64,000 bases of DNA from an uncultured Bacteroidota bacterium (GTDB lineage: Bacteria > Bacteroidota > Bacteroidia > Flavobacteriales > Flavobacteriaceae). Positions 1 to 9,118 of the stretch are shown piece by piece; the stretch's first letter is position 1, and every line of letters starts with the position of its first letter. The DNA is taken from the NCBI GenBank assembly GCA_902614065.1, contig CACMJT010000004.1:96832-160831 (forward strand). Reading direction: 5' to 3'. The notes under the pieces were generated by a model. It had not been told where the DNA came from. It worked only from the letters and a program-made list of their open reading frames with translations, and searched no databases. The position numbers were made by a program, and so were the translations under genes.

Positions 1-101
1 CCCATCATCATTCTACCTGGATCTCCAGGCAAAACTTGAAATAGAAAAAAAATTAAGGTGATTACACCAAAAAGAGTAAATAAAATGTTTAAAATTTTCA
101 T
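1..101 (-). CDS. Oligopeptide/dipeptide ABC transporter permease (DppB/OppB type), N-terminal fragment
   Basis: Partial gene running off the left edge. Reading the minus strand from the ATG at 101 gives a hydrophobic first membrane helix followed by the run VLPGDPGRMMMG. The LPGDP element just after the first helix is typical of DppB/OppB inner-membrane permeases, which form the import channel for peptides. Its ATG overlaps the stop of the upstream DUF1599 gene (ATGA), so the two are probably translationally coupled. A peptide-binding lipoprotein lies at the other end of the window (62405-63976), but the two are 62 kb apart and no link is shown. Only about 33 residues are visible, so the substrate cannot be stated. 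Confidence 0.75.
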   Translation of the reverse strand, partial: MKILNILFTLFGVITLIFFLFQVLPGDPGRMMM

Positions 102-640
102 TTAAAATACTCAAGATGAATTAAAGCAAAAACAGAGTAGTTGATTATGTCATGATAATTTGCATCAATGCCTTCACTAATTAATGTTTTTCCTTCATTA
201 TCCTCAATTTGTTTGATTCTAAAAATTTTTTGTAAAATTAGATCAGTCAAAGAGCTTACTCTCATCTCTTTCCAAGCTTCTCCATAATCATGATTTTTTT
301 TTGATAGTAGGTCTTTAACTAAAACCTTTTGTTTATCATACTCATTAAGTGCAGTTTCAAGATCAAAATCAGGTTCATCAGAAATCCCTCTTTCTATTTG
401 AATAAGACACATGATTGAATAATTAATTAAACCTACAAACTCAACTTCTTGCCCCTCTTCAATTTTAGATGTTTTATTGATCTGTATACCTCTTATTCTC
501 TGGGCTTTTATATAAATTTGGTCAGTTAATGATGATAATCTTAAAATTCTCCAGGCAGCACCATAATCATGCATCTTAGAAATAAAAATATTTTTACATT
601 TTTCGATTATGTGATCAAAGTGATTTAGTGTATTTGACAA
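98..640 (-). CDS. DUF1599 family protein with two tandem repeats
   Basis: A 180-residue soluble protein built of two similar halves. Residues about 9-55 and 100-150 share the pattern K-x-HDYG-x-AW-x(3)-R-x-SSLTD followed by a basic helix containing RI-x-x-I. This matches the Bacteroidota DUF1599 family, which as I recall is grouped with nucleotide-modification-associated domains; its biochemical role is not settled. It is divergent from folP, from which it is separated by 54 bp, and its stop overlaps the start of the downstream permease. In other Flavobacteriia this gene commonly sits beside folP, which supports the call. Confidence 0.8.
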   Translation of the reverse strand: MSNTLNHFDHIIEKCKNIFISKMHDYGAAWRILRLSSLTDQIYIKAQRIRGIQINKTSKIEEGQEVEFVGLINYSIMCLIQIERGISDEPDFDLETALNEYDKQKVLVKDLLSKKNHDYGEAWKEMRVSSLTDLILQKIFRIKQIEDNEGKTLISEGIDANYHDIINYSVFALIHLEYFK

Positions 641-694
641 CGAAGCTTATTTTTACGTAAATTTCGAAAAAATAATCTAATTATACATTCTGAT

Positions 695-1522
695 TTGGAG
701 ATTAATATTAAAGGGAACCTGCTTGATTTGACTAAACCTAGAATAATGGGGATTTTAAATTTAACCCCTGATTCATTTTATGATGGTGGACTATACAACT
801 CAGAAATAAAAATCGATAATCGAGTTGCTAAAATGATTGATGAAGGTGTGGATATCGTAGATGTCGGAGGCTACAGTTCAAGACCTGGTGCGAAAGATAT
901 AAGTATTGATGAAGAAATTAAAAGAGTTGTCCCAACTATTAAATTTTTAAAAAAAAAATACCCCGACTTAGTATTATCAATTGATACTTTCAGATCAGAG
1001 GTTGCTAAAAGCTGTCTTGATTTAGGTGTAGATATTGTTAATGATATAAGTGCAGGATGTATTGATGAAAAGATTTTTGATGTTGTTTCTGAATACAATT
1101 GTCCATACGTCATGATGCATATGAGGGGAAATCCTCAAAATATGCAAAATAAGCCAGAATATAAAAGTTTAATTAAAGAGCTCTTAAGTTTTTTTGCTAA
1201 AAGAATTTATTTAGCTCGTGAAAAAGGAATAATTGATATAATTATTGATCCAGGAATTGGATTTGGAAAAACTTTGGATCATAACTATACTATTATGAGA
1301 AAAATTGAAAACTTTAAACACTTAGATCTGCCCATTTTGGTTGGAATTTCAAGAAAATCTTTAATAACTAAATACCTAAATATTGATAAAAAGGATTCAT
1401 TAAATGCAACCACTGCATTAAACATGTATCTTCTTGATAAAAAAATAAACATCTTAAGAGTTCATGACGTTAAAGAGGCAAAAGAGTGTATAATGCTTCA
1501 CGAAAAAATAAAATCTTCATGA
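695..1522 (+). CDS. folP: Dihydropteroate synthase
   Basis: Condenses 6-hydroxymethyl-dihydropterin pyrophosphate with p-aminobenzoate to give dihydropteroate in folate synthesis (cytoplasm). The 275-residue TIM barrel shows the family signatures: MGILNLTPDSFYDGG near residue 20, DVGGYSSRPGA near 57, SIDTFRS near 95, VNDIS near 115, DPGIGFGKT near 186 and ISRKS near 219. The start is TTG at 695. No ATG or GTG fits, and the N-terminus it gives (MEINIKGNLLDL) resembles other flavobacterial FolP proteins. cdaA follows after 22 bp, probably in one transcript. folE, the first enzyme of pterin synthesis, is at 11819. Confidence 0.95.
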   Translation: MEINIKGNLLDLTKPRIMGILNLTPDSFYDGGLYNSEIKIDNRVAKMIDEGVDIVDVGGYSSRPGAKDISIDEEIKRVVPTIKFLKKKYPDLVLSIDTFRSEVAKSCLDLGVDIVNDISAGCIDEKIFDVVSEYNCPYVMMHMRGNPQNMQNKPEYKSLIKELLSFFAKRIYLAREKGIIDIIIDPGIGFGKTLDHNYTIMRKIENFKHLDLPILVGISRKSLITKYLNIDKKDSLNATTALNMYLLDKKINILRVHDVKEAKECIMLHEKIKSS

Positions 1523-1544
1523 TTTTGGTTAATTTTACAATAAG

Positions 1545-2336
1545 ATGGAAATAATTGATTTAATAAAGTCTACAATATTACCAATCATTGATGTAATACT
1601 GGTTGCAGTGATGTTGTACTATGCCTACAAACTTGTTAGAGGCACTGCGGCAATAATTGTTTTTAGAGGTTTTGTTATTATTTATATCATATGGTGGATA
1701 ACTGATGTTTTAAATATGAATATTTTAAGTAGTATCCTTGGCGGATTTATTGGTGTTGGAGTTTTTGCTGTTATTATTGTTTTTCAACAGGAAATAAGGA
1801 AATTTTTACTTCTGTTGGGTTCGTCAAGAATTGCAAATAATAAATCTTTGTGGAAAAAGTTTACTTTATTTTTCAAAATCACTAAGGAACAAGCTAAACT
1901 CAACATCAATGAATTTATAATTGCTTGTAATAAACTCAAAAAGACTAAGACAGGTGCTATTTTTGTGTTTGAAAGAAATAATAGTTTAGATTTTATAAAA
2001 GAGGATGGTGATAAGATAAACGCCGAGCTCTCATCAGCAATTATTGAAAGTATTTTTCACAAGAACAGCCCTCTTCACGATGGGGCTGTCATTGTCGTAG
2101 GAAATTTAATTGTATCCTCTAGGGTAACGCTCCCTATCTCTAAAAATAAAAAAATTAATAAATCCTTTGGACTTAGACATAAAGCTGCCATAGGAATATC
2201 TGAGGAGTCTGATGCATTGTGTGTTGTCATATCTGAGGAATCAGGCAAAATATCATACATTAAAAATGGGGACTTTTGTAATTACAAAAATGATGATGAA
2301 TTAAAAGCTATGTTATCAGAAGATCTCAGTGAATAA
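1545..2336 (+). CDS. cdaA: Membrane diadenylate cyclase CdaA (c-di-AMP synthase)
   Basis: Makes cyclic di-AMP from two ATP. The first ~85 residues hold three hydrophobic membrane segments, followed by the DisA_N cyclase domain. The catalytic DGA motif is present in the segment LHDGAVIVVGN near residue 177. The second motif, normally RHR, reads RHK here in GLRHKAAIGISEESDA near residue 210, a conservative change in the ATP-binding site. Length (263) is normal for the family. It lies 22 bp after folP, a pairing common in this phylum. Its last 21 bp overlap the 3' end of the convergent ABC transporter gene. Confidence 0.92.
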   Translation: MEIIDLIKSTILPIIDVILVAVMLYYAYKLVRGTAAIIVFRGFVIIYIIWWITDVLNMNILSSILGGFIGVGVFAVIIVFQQEIRKFLLLLGSSRIANNKSLWKKFTLFFKITKEQAKLNINEFIIACNKLKKTKTGAIFVFERNNSLDFIKEDGDKINAELSSAIIESIFHKNSPLHDGAVIVVGNLIVSSRVTLPISKNKKINKSFGLRHKAAIGISEESDALCVVISEESGKISYIKNGDFCNYKNDDELKAMLSEDLSE

Positions 2337-4082
2337 CTCTTTTTTTTCAAATTGAACCTCATATAATTTCTTGTAATAGCCTTTTCTTGTAATCAGCTCA
2401 CTGTGAGAACCAATCTCGATTATTTTTCCTGATTTCATCACGATAATTTTGTCTGCACTAATTATTGTAGATAATCTATGAGCAATTATTATTGATGTTT
2501 TATCTTGAATAAGTTTATTTGTGGCAAACTGTATTAATTCCTCAGTTTTAGAGTCAATGGATGAAGTTGCTTCATCTAAAATCAATATGTTTGGATTGGA
2601 TACATAAGCTCTGAGAAATGAGATTATTTGTCTCTGCCCTTCAGAGAGCATCACCCCTCTTTCTTTTACATTGTAGTTTAGGCCACCAGGAAGTTTATTT
2701 ATAAATTCTAAAACCCCTATATTTTTTGCAGCTTCCTCAACCTCTTTCTTAGAAATTTTTTCATTAAAAAGGGTTATATTATTAAAGATTGAGTCTGCAA
2801 ACAAGAAAATATCTTGATTAACTAAGGAAATTGAGGAACGTAAGTCACTTATTTTATAATTTTTTATGTTTTTGTTATTAATTTTTATTACTCCATTCTC
2901 AAGATCGTATAATCTTAAAATCAATTTAATTATGGTAGACTTACCAGAGCCTGTGGCACCAACAATCGCAATTTTTTCGCCCTTTTTAATTGTCAGATTG
3001 ATATCATTTAAAACATTATTATTCTTAACATATGAAAAATATACTTTTTCAAATTTTATATCACCATTAATTTCTTCATTCTTTAGAGTGCCTTTGTCAC
3101 TTATATTATGATCAGAGTCTAAAATTTCAAAAACTCTTTTTGCTGCAACCATTCCCATTTGTAGGGTGTTAAACTTATCTGCAATTTGTCTGAGTGGTCT
3201 GAAAAGCATTTGAGACAACTGTATGAATAAAAATATTGTACCCAAGCTGACGAAATTCTCTAGTTGTATAATATTACTGCCTGCATACCAAACAATGAGA
3301 CCAACGCTTATTGAAATCGAGATTTCAGCAATTGGAAAAAAAATAGAATTATACCAAACGGTTTTAAGCCATGCCTTTTTATGGCGCTCATTAATTTTTT
3401 TAAAGTTTTCACTCTCAATTTTTTGTCTATTAAATATTTGTATTTCTTTAATTCCTGATAATCTTTCTTGAACAAAAGAGTTTAAATTAGCAACCTCATT
3501 TCTAACATCGTTAAAAGCAACTTTCATTGCTCTTTGAAAAAGCCGTGTTGCTAGCACGACAAAAGGCAAAATAATAAGTATTATTAGAGAAAGTTGAACA
3601 CTCAAAAAAATCATTACAATTAGCACTGAGAACATCAAAATTAAATCAGCAAAAATCATAAATAATCCTTGGCTAAAAATACTTGCAATCGTTTCCATGT
3701 CACTAACTGTTCTAGTCACTAATCTACCTACAGATGATTTATCATAATAAGACATTTTAAAATTTATAATGGTTTTAAAAAGTTTTGTTCTAAGATCATA
3801 CACAACTTTTTGACCGAGTAGATTGGTAAAATAAATAAAGAGGAATTGAAATATAACCTGAAAACATAAAACAGACAGCATCAATACAATAATGATTAGT
3901 AGTCCTTTGTAATCTCTAGGAGTGATATATTCATCCACAGCAATTTTTAAAAAGTATTGGTTTAATATTGATAAAAAAGAAATAATAATCGCAGAAAAGG
4001 AAACAAAAATAAAATTAAATTTATAGGGTTTTGCAAAACCAATTAGTCTGTTAAGGAGTTTGAGATTGAAGTTTTTTTTCAT
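2316..4082 (-). CDS. ABC exporter, fused membrane and ATPase domains (MsbA-like)
   Basis: A 588-residue half-transporter. An N-terminal ABC_membrane domain of about six helices (residues ~15-310) is followed by an ATPase domain with Walker A GATGSGKST, a signature motif reading LSEGQ in place of LSGGQ, Walker B ILILDEATSSID and H-loop IIAHRLST. It probably works as a homodimer exporting a lipid, drug or peptide; the sequence does not say which. It begins directly after the truA stop, so truA and this gene form an operon. The cdaA 3' end overlaps it by 21 bp. Confidence 0.9.
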   Translation of the reverse strand: MKKNFNLKLLNRLIGFAKPYKFNFIFVSFSAIIISFLSILNQYFLKIAVDEYITPRDYKGLLIIIVLMLSVLCFQVIFQFLFIYFTNLLGQKVVYDLRTKLFKTIINFKMSYYDKSSVGRLVTRTVSDMETIASIFSQGLFMIFADLILMFSVLIVMIFLSVQLSLIILIILPFVVLATRLFQRAMKVAFNDVRNEVANLNSFVQERLSGIKEIQIFNRQKIESENFKKINERHKKAWLKTVWYNSIFFPIAEISISISVGLIVWYAGSNIIQLENFVSLGTIFLFIQLSQMLFRPLRQIADKFNTLQMGMVAAKRVFEILDSDHNISDKGTLKNEEINGDIKFEKVYFSYVKNNNVLNDINLTIKKGEKIAIVGATGSGKSTIIKLILRLYDLENGVIKINNKNIKNYKISDLRSSISLVNQDIFLFADSIFNNITLFNEKISKKEVEEAAKNIGVLEFINKLPGGLNYNVKERGVMLSEGQRQIISFLRAYVSNPNILILDEATSSIDSKTEELIQFATNKLIQDKTSIIIAHRLSTIISADKIIVMKSGKIIEIGSHSELITRKGYYKKLYEVQFEKKELFTEIF

Positions 4083-4829
4083 CTATTTTATTTTATTCCA
4101 ATCATAATCAATATCAGTTAAAAACAACCCATGAGCGGGGGCGGAAAAACCAGCATTAGATCTATTTTTTTCTAATATAATTTTTTCAAAATTTTTTAAT
4201 GAAATTCTTTTTCTTCCAACTTCAATTAATGTGCCGACAATCGCCCTTACCATACTTCTTAAAAATCTATTTGCATTTATCTTAAAAATTATTAATCCTT
4301 TTTCCTCTATTAATTCAGCATAATTAATCTTGCACAGAAATGTCTTGACATCAGTTTTTGATTTTGAAAAACATTCAAAATCATCAAACTTTAAAAGTAT
4401 TTTAGCAGCCTCATTCATTAATTTTAAATCCAACTTGTATTTACAAAAATAAGACTGATCAATTTTAAAAGGATCTTTATTCCGGTTTATATAATATTTG
4501 TATGTTCTGCTAATTGCGTCAAATCTTGCATGTGATTTGTCTTTGACTGGAAGTATTTCTTGTATTGAAATATCTTTAGGCAAATAAAGGTTTATTCTTG
4601 TGAGAAAATCCTTTCCTTCAATTGAGTTTTTAGCATCAAAATGTGCATACATGCTGGTAGCATGTACCCCAGAATCAGTTCTTCCCGCACCAACAATAGT
4701 TATTTTATCTTTTGTAAGATTACTTATGCATTTTTCAATGGTTTCTTGAACGGAAATTTGACCTGGTTGAATTTGCCAACCGCAATAATTATTTCCTAGA
4801 AAAGAAATACGAATAAAATACCTCAACAA
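4083..4829 (-). CDS. truA: tRNA pseudouridine(38-40) synthase TruA
   Basis: Converts uridines 38-40 of the tRNA anticodon stem to pseudouridine. The 248-residue protein carries the family motif GAGRTDSGVHA with the catalytic Asp near residue 52, an N-terminal FLGNNYCGWQIQP segment and a C-terminal RFLRSMVRAIVGTL motif. The normal length is about 245-270. The ABC exporter follows with no gap. It is divergent from the phosphodiesterase gene, with 44 bp between them. Confidence 0.95.
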   Translation of the reverse strand: MLRYFIRISFLGNNYCGWQIQPGQISVQETIEKCISNLTKDKITIVGAGRTDSGVHATSMYAHFDAKNSIEGKDFLTRINLYLPKDISIQEILPVKDKSHARFDAISRTYKYYINRNKDPFKIDQSYFCKYKLDLKLMNEAAKILLKFDDFECFSKSKTDVKTFLCKINYAELIEEKGLIIFKINANRFLRSMVRAIVGTLIEVGRKRISLKNFEKIILEKNRSNAGFSAPAHGLFLTDIDYDWNKIK

Positions 4830-4873
4830 TAATTTTTTTTGTAATATAACACAAGTATAGAATAATATTTGAT

Positions 4874-5392
4874 TTGAAAAAAATTTTACTTATGTCAGAT
4901 ACCCACGGGTATATTGATCATACTATATTAAAGTATGTGAAGGAATCAGATATAACAATTCACGCAGGTGATATTGGTAATGATAAATTAATTGATAATA
5001 TTAGAAATCATACACTGTTTGTCGGTGTTTACGGAAACATTGATGATCACATAGTAAGATCAATTTTAAAAGAAAATGAAATAATTGAAATTGAGAATCA
5101 TAAATTTTTAATCACTCACATTGCAGGTAAAAGCCCATCTTATAATCAAAAAACTAAAGAATTGATAAACAACGAAAAGCCAAATATTCTCATATATGGT
5201 CACTCACATTTACTAAAGGTTGAGTTTGATAAAAGGCATAATTTAACAGCTATCAACCCTGGGGCAGCGGGAAAACACGGTTTTCACAAAAAACGTACAA
5301 TGATTAGATTTAAAATAAGTTCTCAGGGTATGAAGGATATGGAAATAATTGATTTAGGTGATCGGGGAAAATTATCTGATGCGATTGGATGA
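4874..5392 (+). CDS. YfcE/MJ0936-family metallophosphoesterase
   Basis: A 172-residue calcineurin-like phosphodiesterase. The metal-binding motifs appear in order: MSDTHG near residue 8, HAGDIG near 31, GNIDD near 54, THIAG near 78 and YGHSH near 110. The natural substrate in this group is not fixed; related enzymes act on phosphodiesters in vitro. The start is TTG at 4874, giving MKKILLMSDTHG, the usual N-terminus. The last 21 bp overlap the convergent DUF4293 gene. Confidence 0.88.
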   Translation: MKKILLMSDTHGYIDHTILKYVKESDITIHAGDIGNDKLIDNIRNHTLFVGVYGNIDDHIVRSILKENEIIEIENHKFLITHIAGKSPSYNQKTKELINNEKPNILIYGHSHLLKVEFDKRHNLTAINPGAAGKHGFHKKRTMIRFKISSQGMKDMEIIDLGDRGKLSDAIG

Positions 5393-5740
5393 ACCAATCA
5401 GTTCAATGTCTTTCTTAATATGCTTTGTAGCTAAGTAGGAAAAAATGCATGCAGTAAAAATTCCAAAAACAATAAATGATGATTCTTCAAGATTTGTAAA
5501 AAAAGCAATGTAACATCCAAATATGAAATATAGAATACTAAAAGCTTTGATCATTTTTAGCTGTAAATTTTTCTTTTTGTGTAAAAAAATTGAAAATAAA
5601 AGAAAATTTCCGGAGCCTGCAGTCACTCCTCTACTAATGTCCATAAGATTGTCTTGGTAGCCATTGTAAATTATAAATGCCATGATAACAAAGTTAACTG
5701 CTGATGAGATAAATAAATGAAGTGATTGTTTTCTAAACAT
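5372..5740 (-). CDS. DUF4293-like membrane protein
   Basis: A 122-residue protein with about four hydrophobic segments and a basic C-terminus (LATKHIKKDIELIGSSNRIR). This tail and the position beside rho match the DUF4293 family of Bacteroidota membrane proteins of unknown function. It is slightly shorter than most members I recall (about 135-150 residues). The family call rests mainly on the C-terminal motif and synteny. Divergent from rho, with 105 bp between. Confidence 0.65.
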   Translation of the reverse strand: MFRKQSLHLFISSAVNFVIMAFIIYNGYQDNLMDISRGVTAGSGNFLLFSIFLHKKKNLQLKMIKAFSILYFIFGCYIAFFTNLEESSFIVFGIFTACIFSYLATKHIKKDIELIGSSNRIR

Positions 5741-5845
5741 TAAACATTAAAGTTAGCTAATTTCAGGAAAATTAAAAAAAGGTTGTATATTTACCGAGTT
5801 CTCAAAAACTTCTAGAGAATAATTTATCTCAATTCTTATTAAAAT

Positions 5846-7195
5846 ATGTTAGAATTAAAAGATTTAACCAAAAAAAAGATTTCAGAAATCGTTGATATAG
5901 CAAATGAGCTTGGAATAGATTCGTCTGGAAAAAAGAATGAAATAATTGAAAAAATTATTGATCATCATCTAAAAAAAACCAAAAAAAATGATGATGAAGA
6001 AAAAAAACAACCATTGAAATCTGAAGAAAAAAGCCACAATAAAGACAATAGAAACAGATATAAAGAGCCAGATTTTGAATTTGATGGAATAATTGAATCT
6101 GAGGGTGTACTTGATATCATGCAAGAGGGATATGGTTTCTTGAGGTCTTCAGATTACAACTATTTAAGTTCACCCGACGATATTTATGTATCACAATCGC
6201 AGGTTAGACTGTTTGGACTTAAAACAGGAGATACAGTTCTTGGTCAAGTAAGACCGCCAAAAGACGGAGAAAAATATTTCCCATTAATAAAAGTGATTAA
6301 AATAAATGGTCTTGATCCTCAAGTTGTGAGAGATAGAGTTTCTTTTGAACATTTAACACCACTCTTTCCTGATGAAAAGTTTAACCTTGCGGACAAATCA
6401 AGTAGTATTTCTACTAGAGTTATGGACCTTTTCTCACCAATTGGGAAAGGACAAAGAGGCATGATTGTCTCACAACCAAAAACTGGAAAAACAATGTTGT
6501 TAAAAGATGTTGCAAATGCAATTGCGGCTAATCACCCTGAGGTTTATCAAATTATTCTATTAATTGATGAAAGACCTGAGGAAGTTACTGATATGCAAAG
6601 AAATGTAAAAGGAGAGGTTGTTGCATCGACATTTGATGAACCTGCAGATAGACATGTTAGGGTTGCCAATATCGTATTGTCAAAAGCAAAAAGATTAGTT
6701 GAATGTGGTCACGATGTTGTTATATTATTGGATTCTATCACAAGATTGGCGAGGGCCTACAATACTGTCCAACCCGCCTCTGGAAAAATTTTAAGTGGTG
6801 GTGTTGATGCAAATGCACTTCATAAGCCCAAAAGATTTTTTGGTGCTGCTAGAAATATTGAAGGTGGAGGTTCTTTATCGATTATTGCAACAGCACTTAC
6901 AGAGACTGGTTCCAAAATGGATGAAGTTATATTTGAGGAATTTAAGGGAACTGGAAATATGGAATTACAACTTGACAGAAGGATTTCCAACAGAAGAATA
7001 TTTCCCGCAATTGATCTTGTGTCATCCAGTACTAGAAGAGATGATCTATTATTGGATGAAAATACAATTCAAAGAATGTGGATAATGAGAAAATACTTAG
7101 CAGACATGAATCCGGTTGAAGCAATGGAATTTATTAGTGATAAAATTAAAAAGACATTGAATAACGAGGAGTTTCTAATTTCAATGAATTCTTAA
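5846..7195 (+). CDS. rho: Transcription termination factor Rho
   Basis: Hexameric RNA-dependent ATPase that ends transcription. Residues 1-42 form the Rho_N helical domain, ~43-70 a Lys/Asp/Glu-rich linker, ~75-150 the RNA-binding cold-shock-like domain (EGYGFLRS), and the rest the RecA-like motor with P-loop QPKTGKTML near residue 210, [10 protein letters not shown] and the [21 protein letters not shown] region. At 449 residues it is close to E. coli Rho (419) and lacks the long low-complexity insert common in Bacteroidota. Its stop directly abuts the stop of convergent rpsT. No intrinsic terminator is seen nearby. Confidence 0.96.
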   Translation: MLELKDLTKKKISEIVDIANELGIDSSGKKNEIIEKIIDHHLKKTKKNDDEEKKQPLKSEEKSHNKDNRNRYKEPDFEFDGIIESEGVLDIMQEGYGFLRSSDYNYLSSPDDIYVSQSQVRLFGLKTGDTVLGQVRPPKDGEKYFPLIKVIKINGLDPQVVRDRVSFEHLTPLFPDEKFNLADKSSSISTRVMDLFSPIGKGQRGMIVSQPKTGKTMLLKDVANAIAANHPEVYQIILLIDERPEEVTDMQRNVKGEVVASTFDEPADRHVRVANIVLSKAKRLVECGHDVVILLDSITRLARAYNTVQPASGKILSGGVDANALHKPKRFFGAARNIEGGGSLSIIATALTETGSKMDEVIFEEFKGTGNMELQLDRRISNRRIFPAIDLVSSSTRRDDLLLDENTIQRMWIMRKYLADMNPVEAMEFISDKIKKTLNNEEFLISMNS

Positions 7196-7444
7196 CTACA
7201 AGCCATTTACGTGCTTTGACATTTTTGATTTAAGATTTGCTGATTTATTTTTGTGAATTATATTATTCTTAGCCAACTTATCAATCATTGACAATACAGC
7301 GGGTAGCATTTTTTTTGCATCCTTTTTAGAAGATTCTTTAAGTTTCTTCATGGAATTCCTAGCTGTTTTATGCTGTAATTTGTTTCTAAGTCTAGCTGTC
7401 TCAGTCTGTCTTATTCTTTTTATTGCTGATTTATGATTTGCCAT
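7196..7444 (-). CDS. rpsT: 30S ribosomal protein bS20
   Basis: An 82-residue, Lys/Arg-rich protein with the S20 pattern: MANHKSAIKRIRQTETARLRNK at the N-terminus, then SMKKLKE and NIIHKNKSANLKSKMSK. It binds 16S rRNA in the small subunit. The ATG lies 14 nt after the 3' end of tRNA-Glu on the same strand, which leaves no room for a promoter, so both probably share the promoter at 7544-7574. Confidence 0.95.
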   Translation of the reverse strand: MANHKSAIKRIRQTETARLRNKLQHKTARNSMKKLKESSKKDAKKMLPAVLSMIDKLAKNNIIHKNKSANLKSKMSKHVNGL

Positions 7445-7458
7445 ATTTTAATTAAAAG

Positions 7459-7530
7459 TAGCCCGTAGGGGAATCGAACCCCTCTTACCAGGATGAAAAC
7501 CTGGCGTCCTAGCCGATAGACGAACGGGCC
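7459..7530 (-). tRNA. tRNA-Glu (anticodon UUC)
   Basis: The minus strand folds as a cloverleaf. The 7-bp acceptor stem pairs GGCCCGT with ACGGGCT (one G-U), the anticodon stem pairs CCAGG with CCTGG around loop TTTTCAT (anticodon TTC), and the T-arm is GAGGGGTTCGATTCCCCT. Discriminator A at 7459. CCA is not encoded. About 72 nt. It precedes rpsT by 14 nt. Confidence 0.95.
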
Positions 7531-7543
7531 AAAATTTACCGTG

Positions 7544-7574
7544 CAAATTTATATAAAGATGGTAAACATGCAAA
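7544..7574 (-). promoter_or_regulatory. Promoter for tRNA-Glu and rpsT (TTTG-N19-TAAATTTG)
   Basis: On the minus strand, TTTG (7574-7571) is followed after exactly 19 nt by TAAATTTG (7551-7544). This matches the Bacteroidota primary sigma-factor consensus (-33 TTTG, -7 TAnnTTTG). The -7 box ends 13 nt before the mature tRNA-Glu 5' end. It lies in the short gap between the proS stop and the tRNA. Confidence 0.8.
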
Positions 7575-7588
7575 ATTTATAACTTAAA

Positions 7589-9061
7589 TTAATAGGCTTT
7601 TGCGAAATAAACTAATTGCTTAGATTTTTTACCAGATATAATACAAATTCCTTCATCGCTAAATGTGTCGTCAATGCATCTAATAGTGGCCTTGGTCTCT
7701 TTTTTTATCTTTTGCTCAGTGTGATCTGTACCATCCCAGTGAGCCAAAACAAATCCACCATCTTCGATCATGGATTTAAATTCGTCATAATTCTTTGCAA
7801 TTTTTGTATTATTCTTTAAAAAGGTTTTTGATTTTTTAAGAAGGTTTTCTTGAATTTCAAACAATAATTTTTCTATTTGCATTGAGGCTTTATGAATTGG
7901 AATGATTGATTTTTTCATTTCATCTCTTCTAAATAGCTCAATGGTTTTGTTTTCAATGTCTCTGAGCCCTACACATATTCTAAGAGGAACACCTTTTATT
8001 TCATATTCATTGAATTTTTTTCCTGGTGAAACATTATCTCTTTCATCAATTTTAAAATCAATACCCAATTTATTGAACTGTTGTTTAAGATTTTTTAAAT
8101 ACTGATTAATTAATGCTAGATCATCAGTATTTTTAAAGACTGGTATGATGATTATTTGGTAGGGTGACAACTTTGGGGGAAGCACAAGACCTTGGTCATC
8201 TCCATGAGACATAATCAATGCTCCCATTAATCTGGTGGAAACACCCCAAGAAGTCGCCCAAACGTATTCTAAATTACCGTCATCTTTTGAAAATTTAACA
8301 TCAAATGCTTTTGCAAAATTTTGGCCCAAGAAATGTGATGTTCCAGCTTGCAATGCTTTTCCGTCTTGCATCAATGCTTCGATACAATATGTTTCTTCAG
8401 CTCCAGCAAATCTTTCTGATGCAGATTTGGTTCCTGAAATTACAGAGATTGACATGAAGTCCTCTGCAAATGACTTATACAAATTGTTTATAAGCTTGGT
8501 TTCTTCAATGGCTTCCTCTTCATTTGAGTGAGCTGTATGACCTTCTTGCCATAAAAATTCAGCTGTCCTCAAGAATAAACGAGTCCTCATTTCCCACCTT
8601 ACAACGTTGGCCCACTGATTTATTTTGATTGGAAGATCTCTGTAGGACTGTATCCAGTTTTTGTAAGTATTCCAAATTATTGCTTCACTTGTGGGTCTTA
8701 CAATCAGTTCTTCCTCGAGTTTTGATTCTTCATCTACAATTAGCTTTCCTTTATTTTTTGGGTCATTTTTAAGTCTGTAATGAGTTACTACTGCACATTC
8801 TTTTGCGAATCCCTCTGCATTTTTTTCTTCAGCTTCAAAGAGTTTTTTTGGCACAAAAAGTGGGAAATATGCATTTTCATGTCCAGTCTGTTTAAATTTT
8901 TTATCTAATTCCTTTTGAATTTTCTCCCAAATGGCGTACCCGTAGGGCTTTATAACCATGCAGCCTCGAACAGCGGAAACTTCAGCAAGCTCTGCCTTAG
9001 ATACAATTTCATTATACCATTTAGAATAATCTTCGCTCCTTTTAGTTAATTTTTTTGACAT
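7589..9061 (-). CDS. proS: Prolyl-tRNA synthetase, archaeal/eukaryotic type
   Basis: Charges tRNA-Pro with proline. The 490-residue protein is the compact type lacking the editing insert between motifs 2 and 3 found in the E. coli enzyme. It has the N-terminal [12 protein letters not shown] and [19 protein letters not shown] segments, RPTSEAIIW, the motif-2 region [46 protein letters not shown], an anticodon-binding domain and the usual C-terminal Tyr (AKAY). Divergent from the lipoprotein gene that follows. Confidence 0.96.
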   Translation of the reverse strand: MSKKLTKRSEDYSKWYNEIVSKAELAEVSAVRGCMVIKPYGYAIWEKIQKELDKKFKQTGHENAYFPLFVPKKLFEAEEKNAEGFAKECAVVTHYRLKNDPKNKGKLIVDEESKLEEELIVRPTSEAIIWNTYKNWIQSYRDLPIKINQWANVVRWEMRTRLFLRTAEFLWQEGHTAHSNEEEAIEETKLINNLYKSFAEDFMSISVISGTKSASERFAGAEETYCIEALMQDGKALQAGTSHFLGQNFAKAFDVKFSKDDGNLEYVWATSWGVSTRLMGALIMSHGDDQGLVLPPKLSPYQIIIIPVFKNTDDLALINQYLKNLKQQFNKLGIDFKIDERDNVSPGKKFNEYEIKGVPLRICVGLRDIENKTIELFRRDEMKKSIIPIHKASMQIEKLLFEIQENLLKKSKTFLKNNTKIAKNYDEFKSMIEDGGFVLAHWDGTDHTEQKIKKETKATIRCIDDTFSDEGICIISGKKSKQLVYFAKAY

Positions 9062-9118
9062 ATTTTCATGGCATAAAATTTGTTCTTATCTTTATGTAAA
9101 GATAATTCAATACAGCTC

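Noticed and set aside
5741..5845. Regulatory leader of rho (TTCTC...GAGAA inverted repeat and a TATATTTA near-match)
   Set aside because: The stem is 5 bp with an 11-nt loop and the promoter match is imperfect; not above what AT-rich sequence gives by chance.
6795..7085. 96-codon frame inside rho
   Set aside because: Same strand, different frame within the conserved RecA domain of Rho; out-of-frame artefact.
8235..8531. 98-codon open frame antisense to proS
   Set aside because: Lies fully inside the well-conserved proS gene and its translation matches no family; a shadow frame.
9080..9118. TTG start extending the lipoprotein gene upstream
   Set aside because: Would put 13 residues including Asp and Cys before the basic start of the signal peptide; GTG 9119 gives a normal lipoprotein signal.
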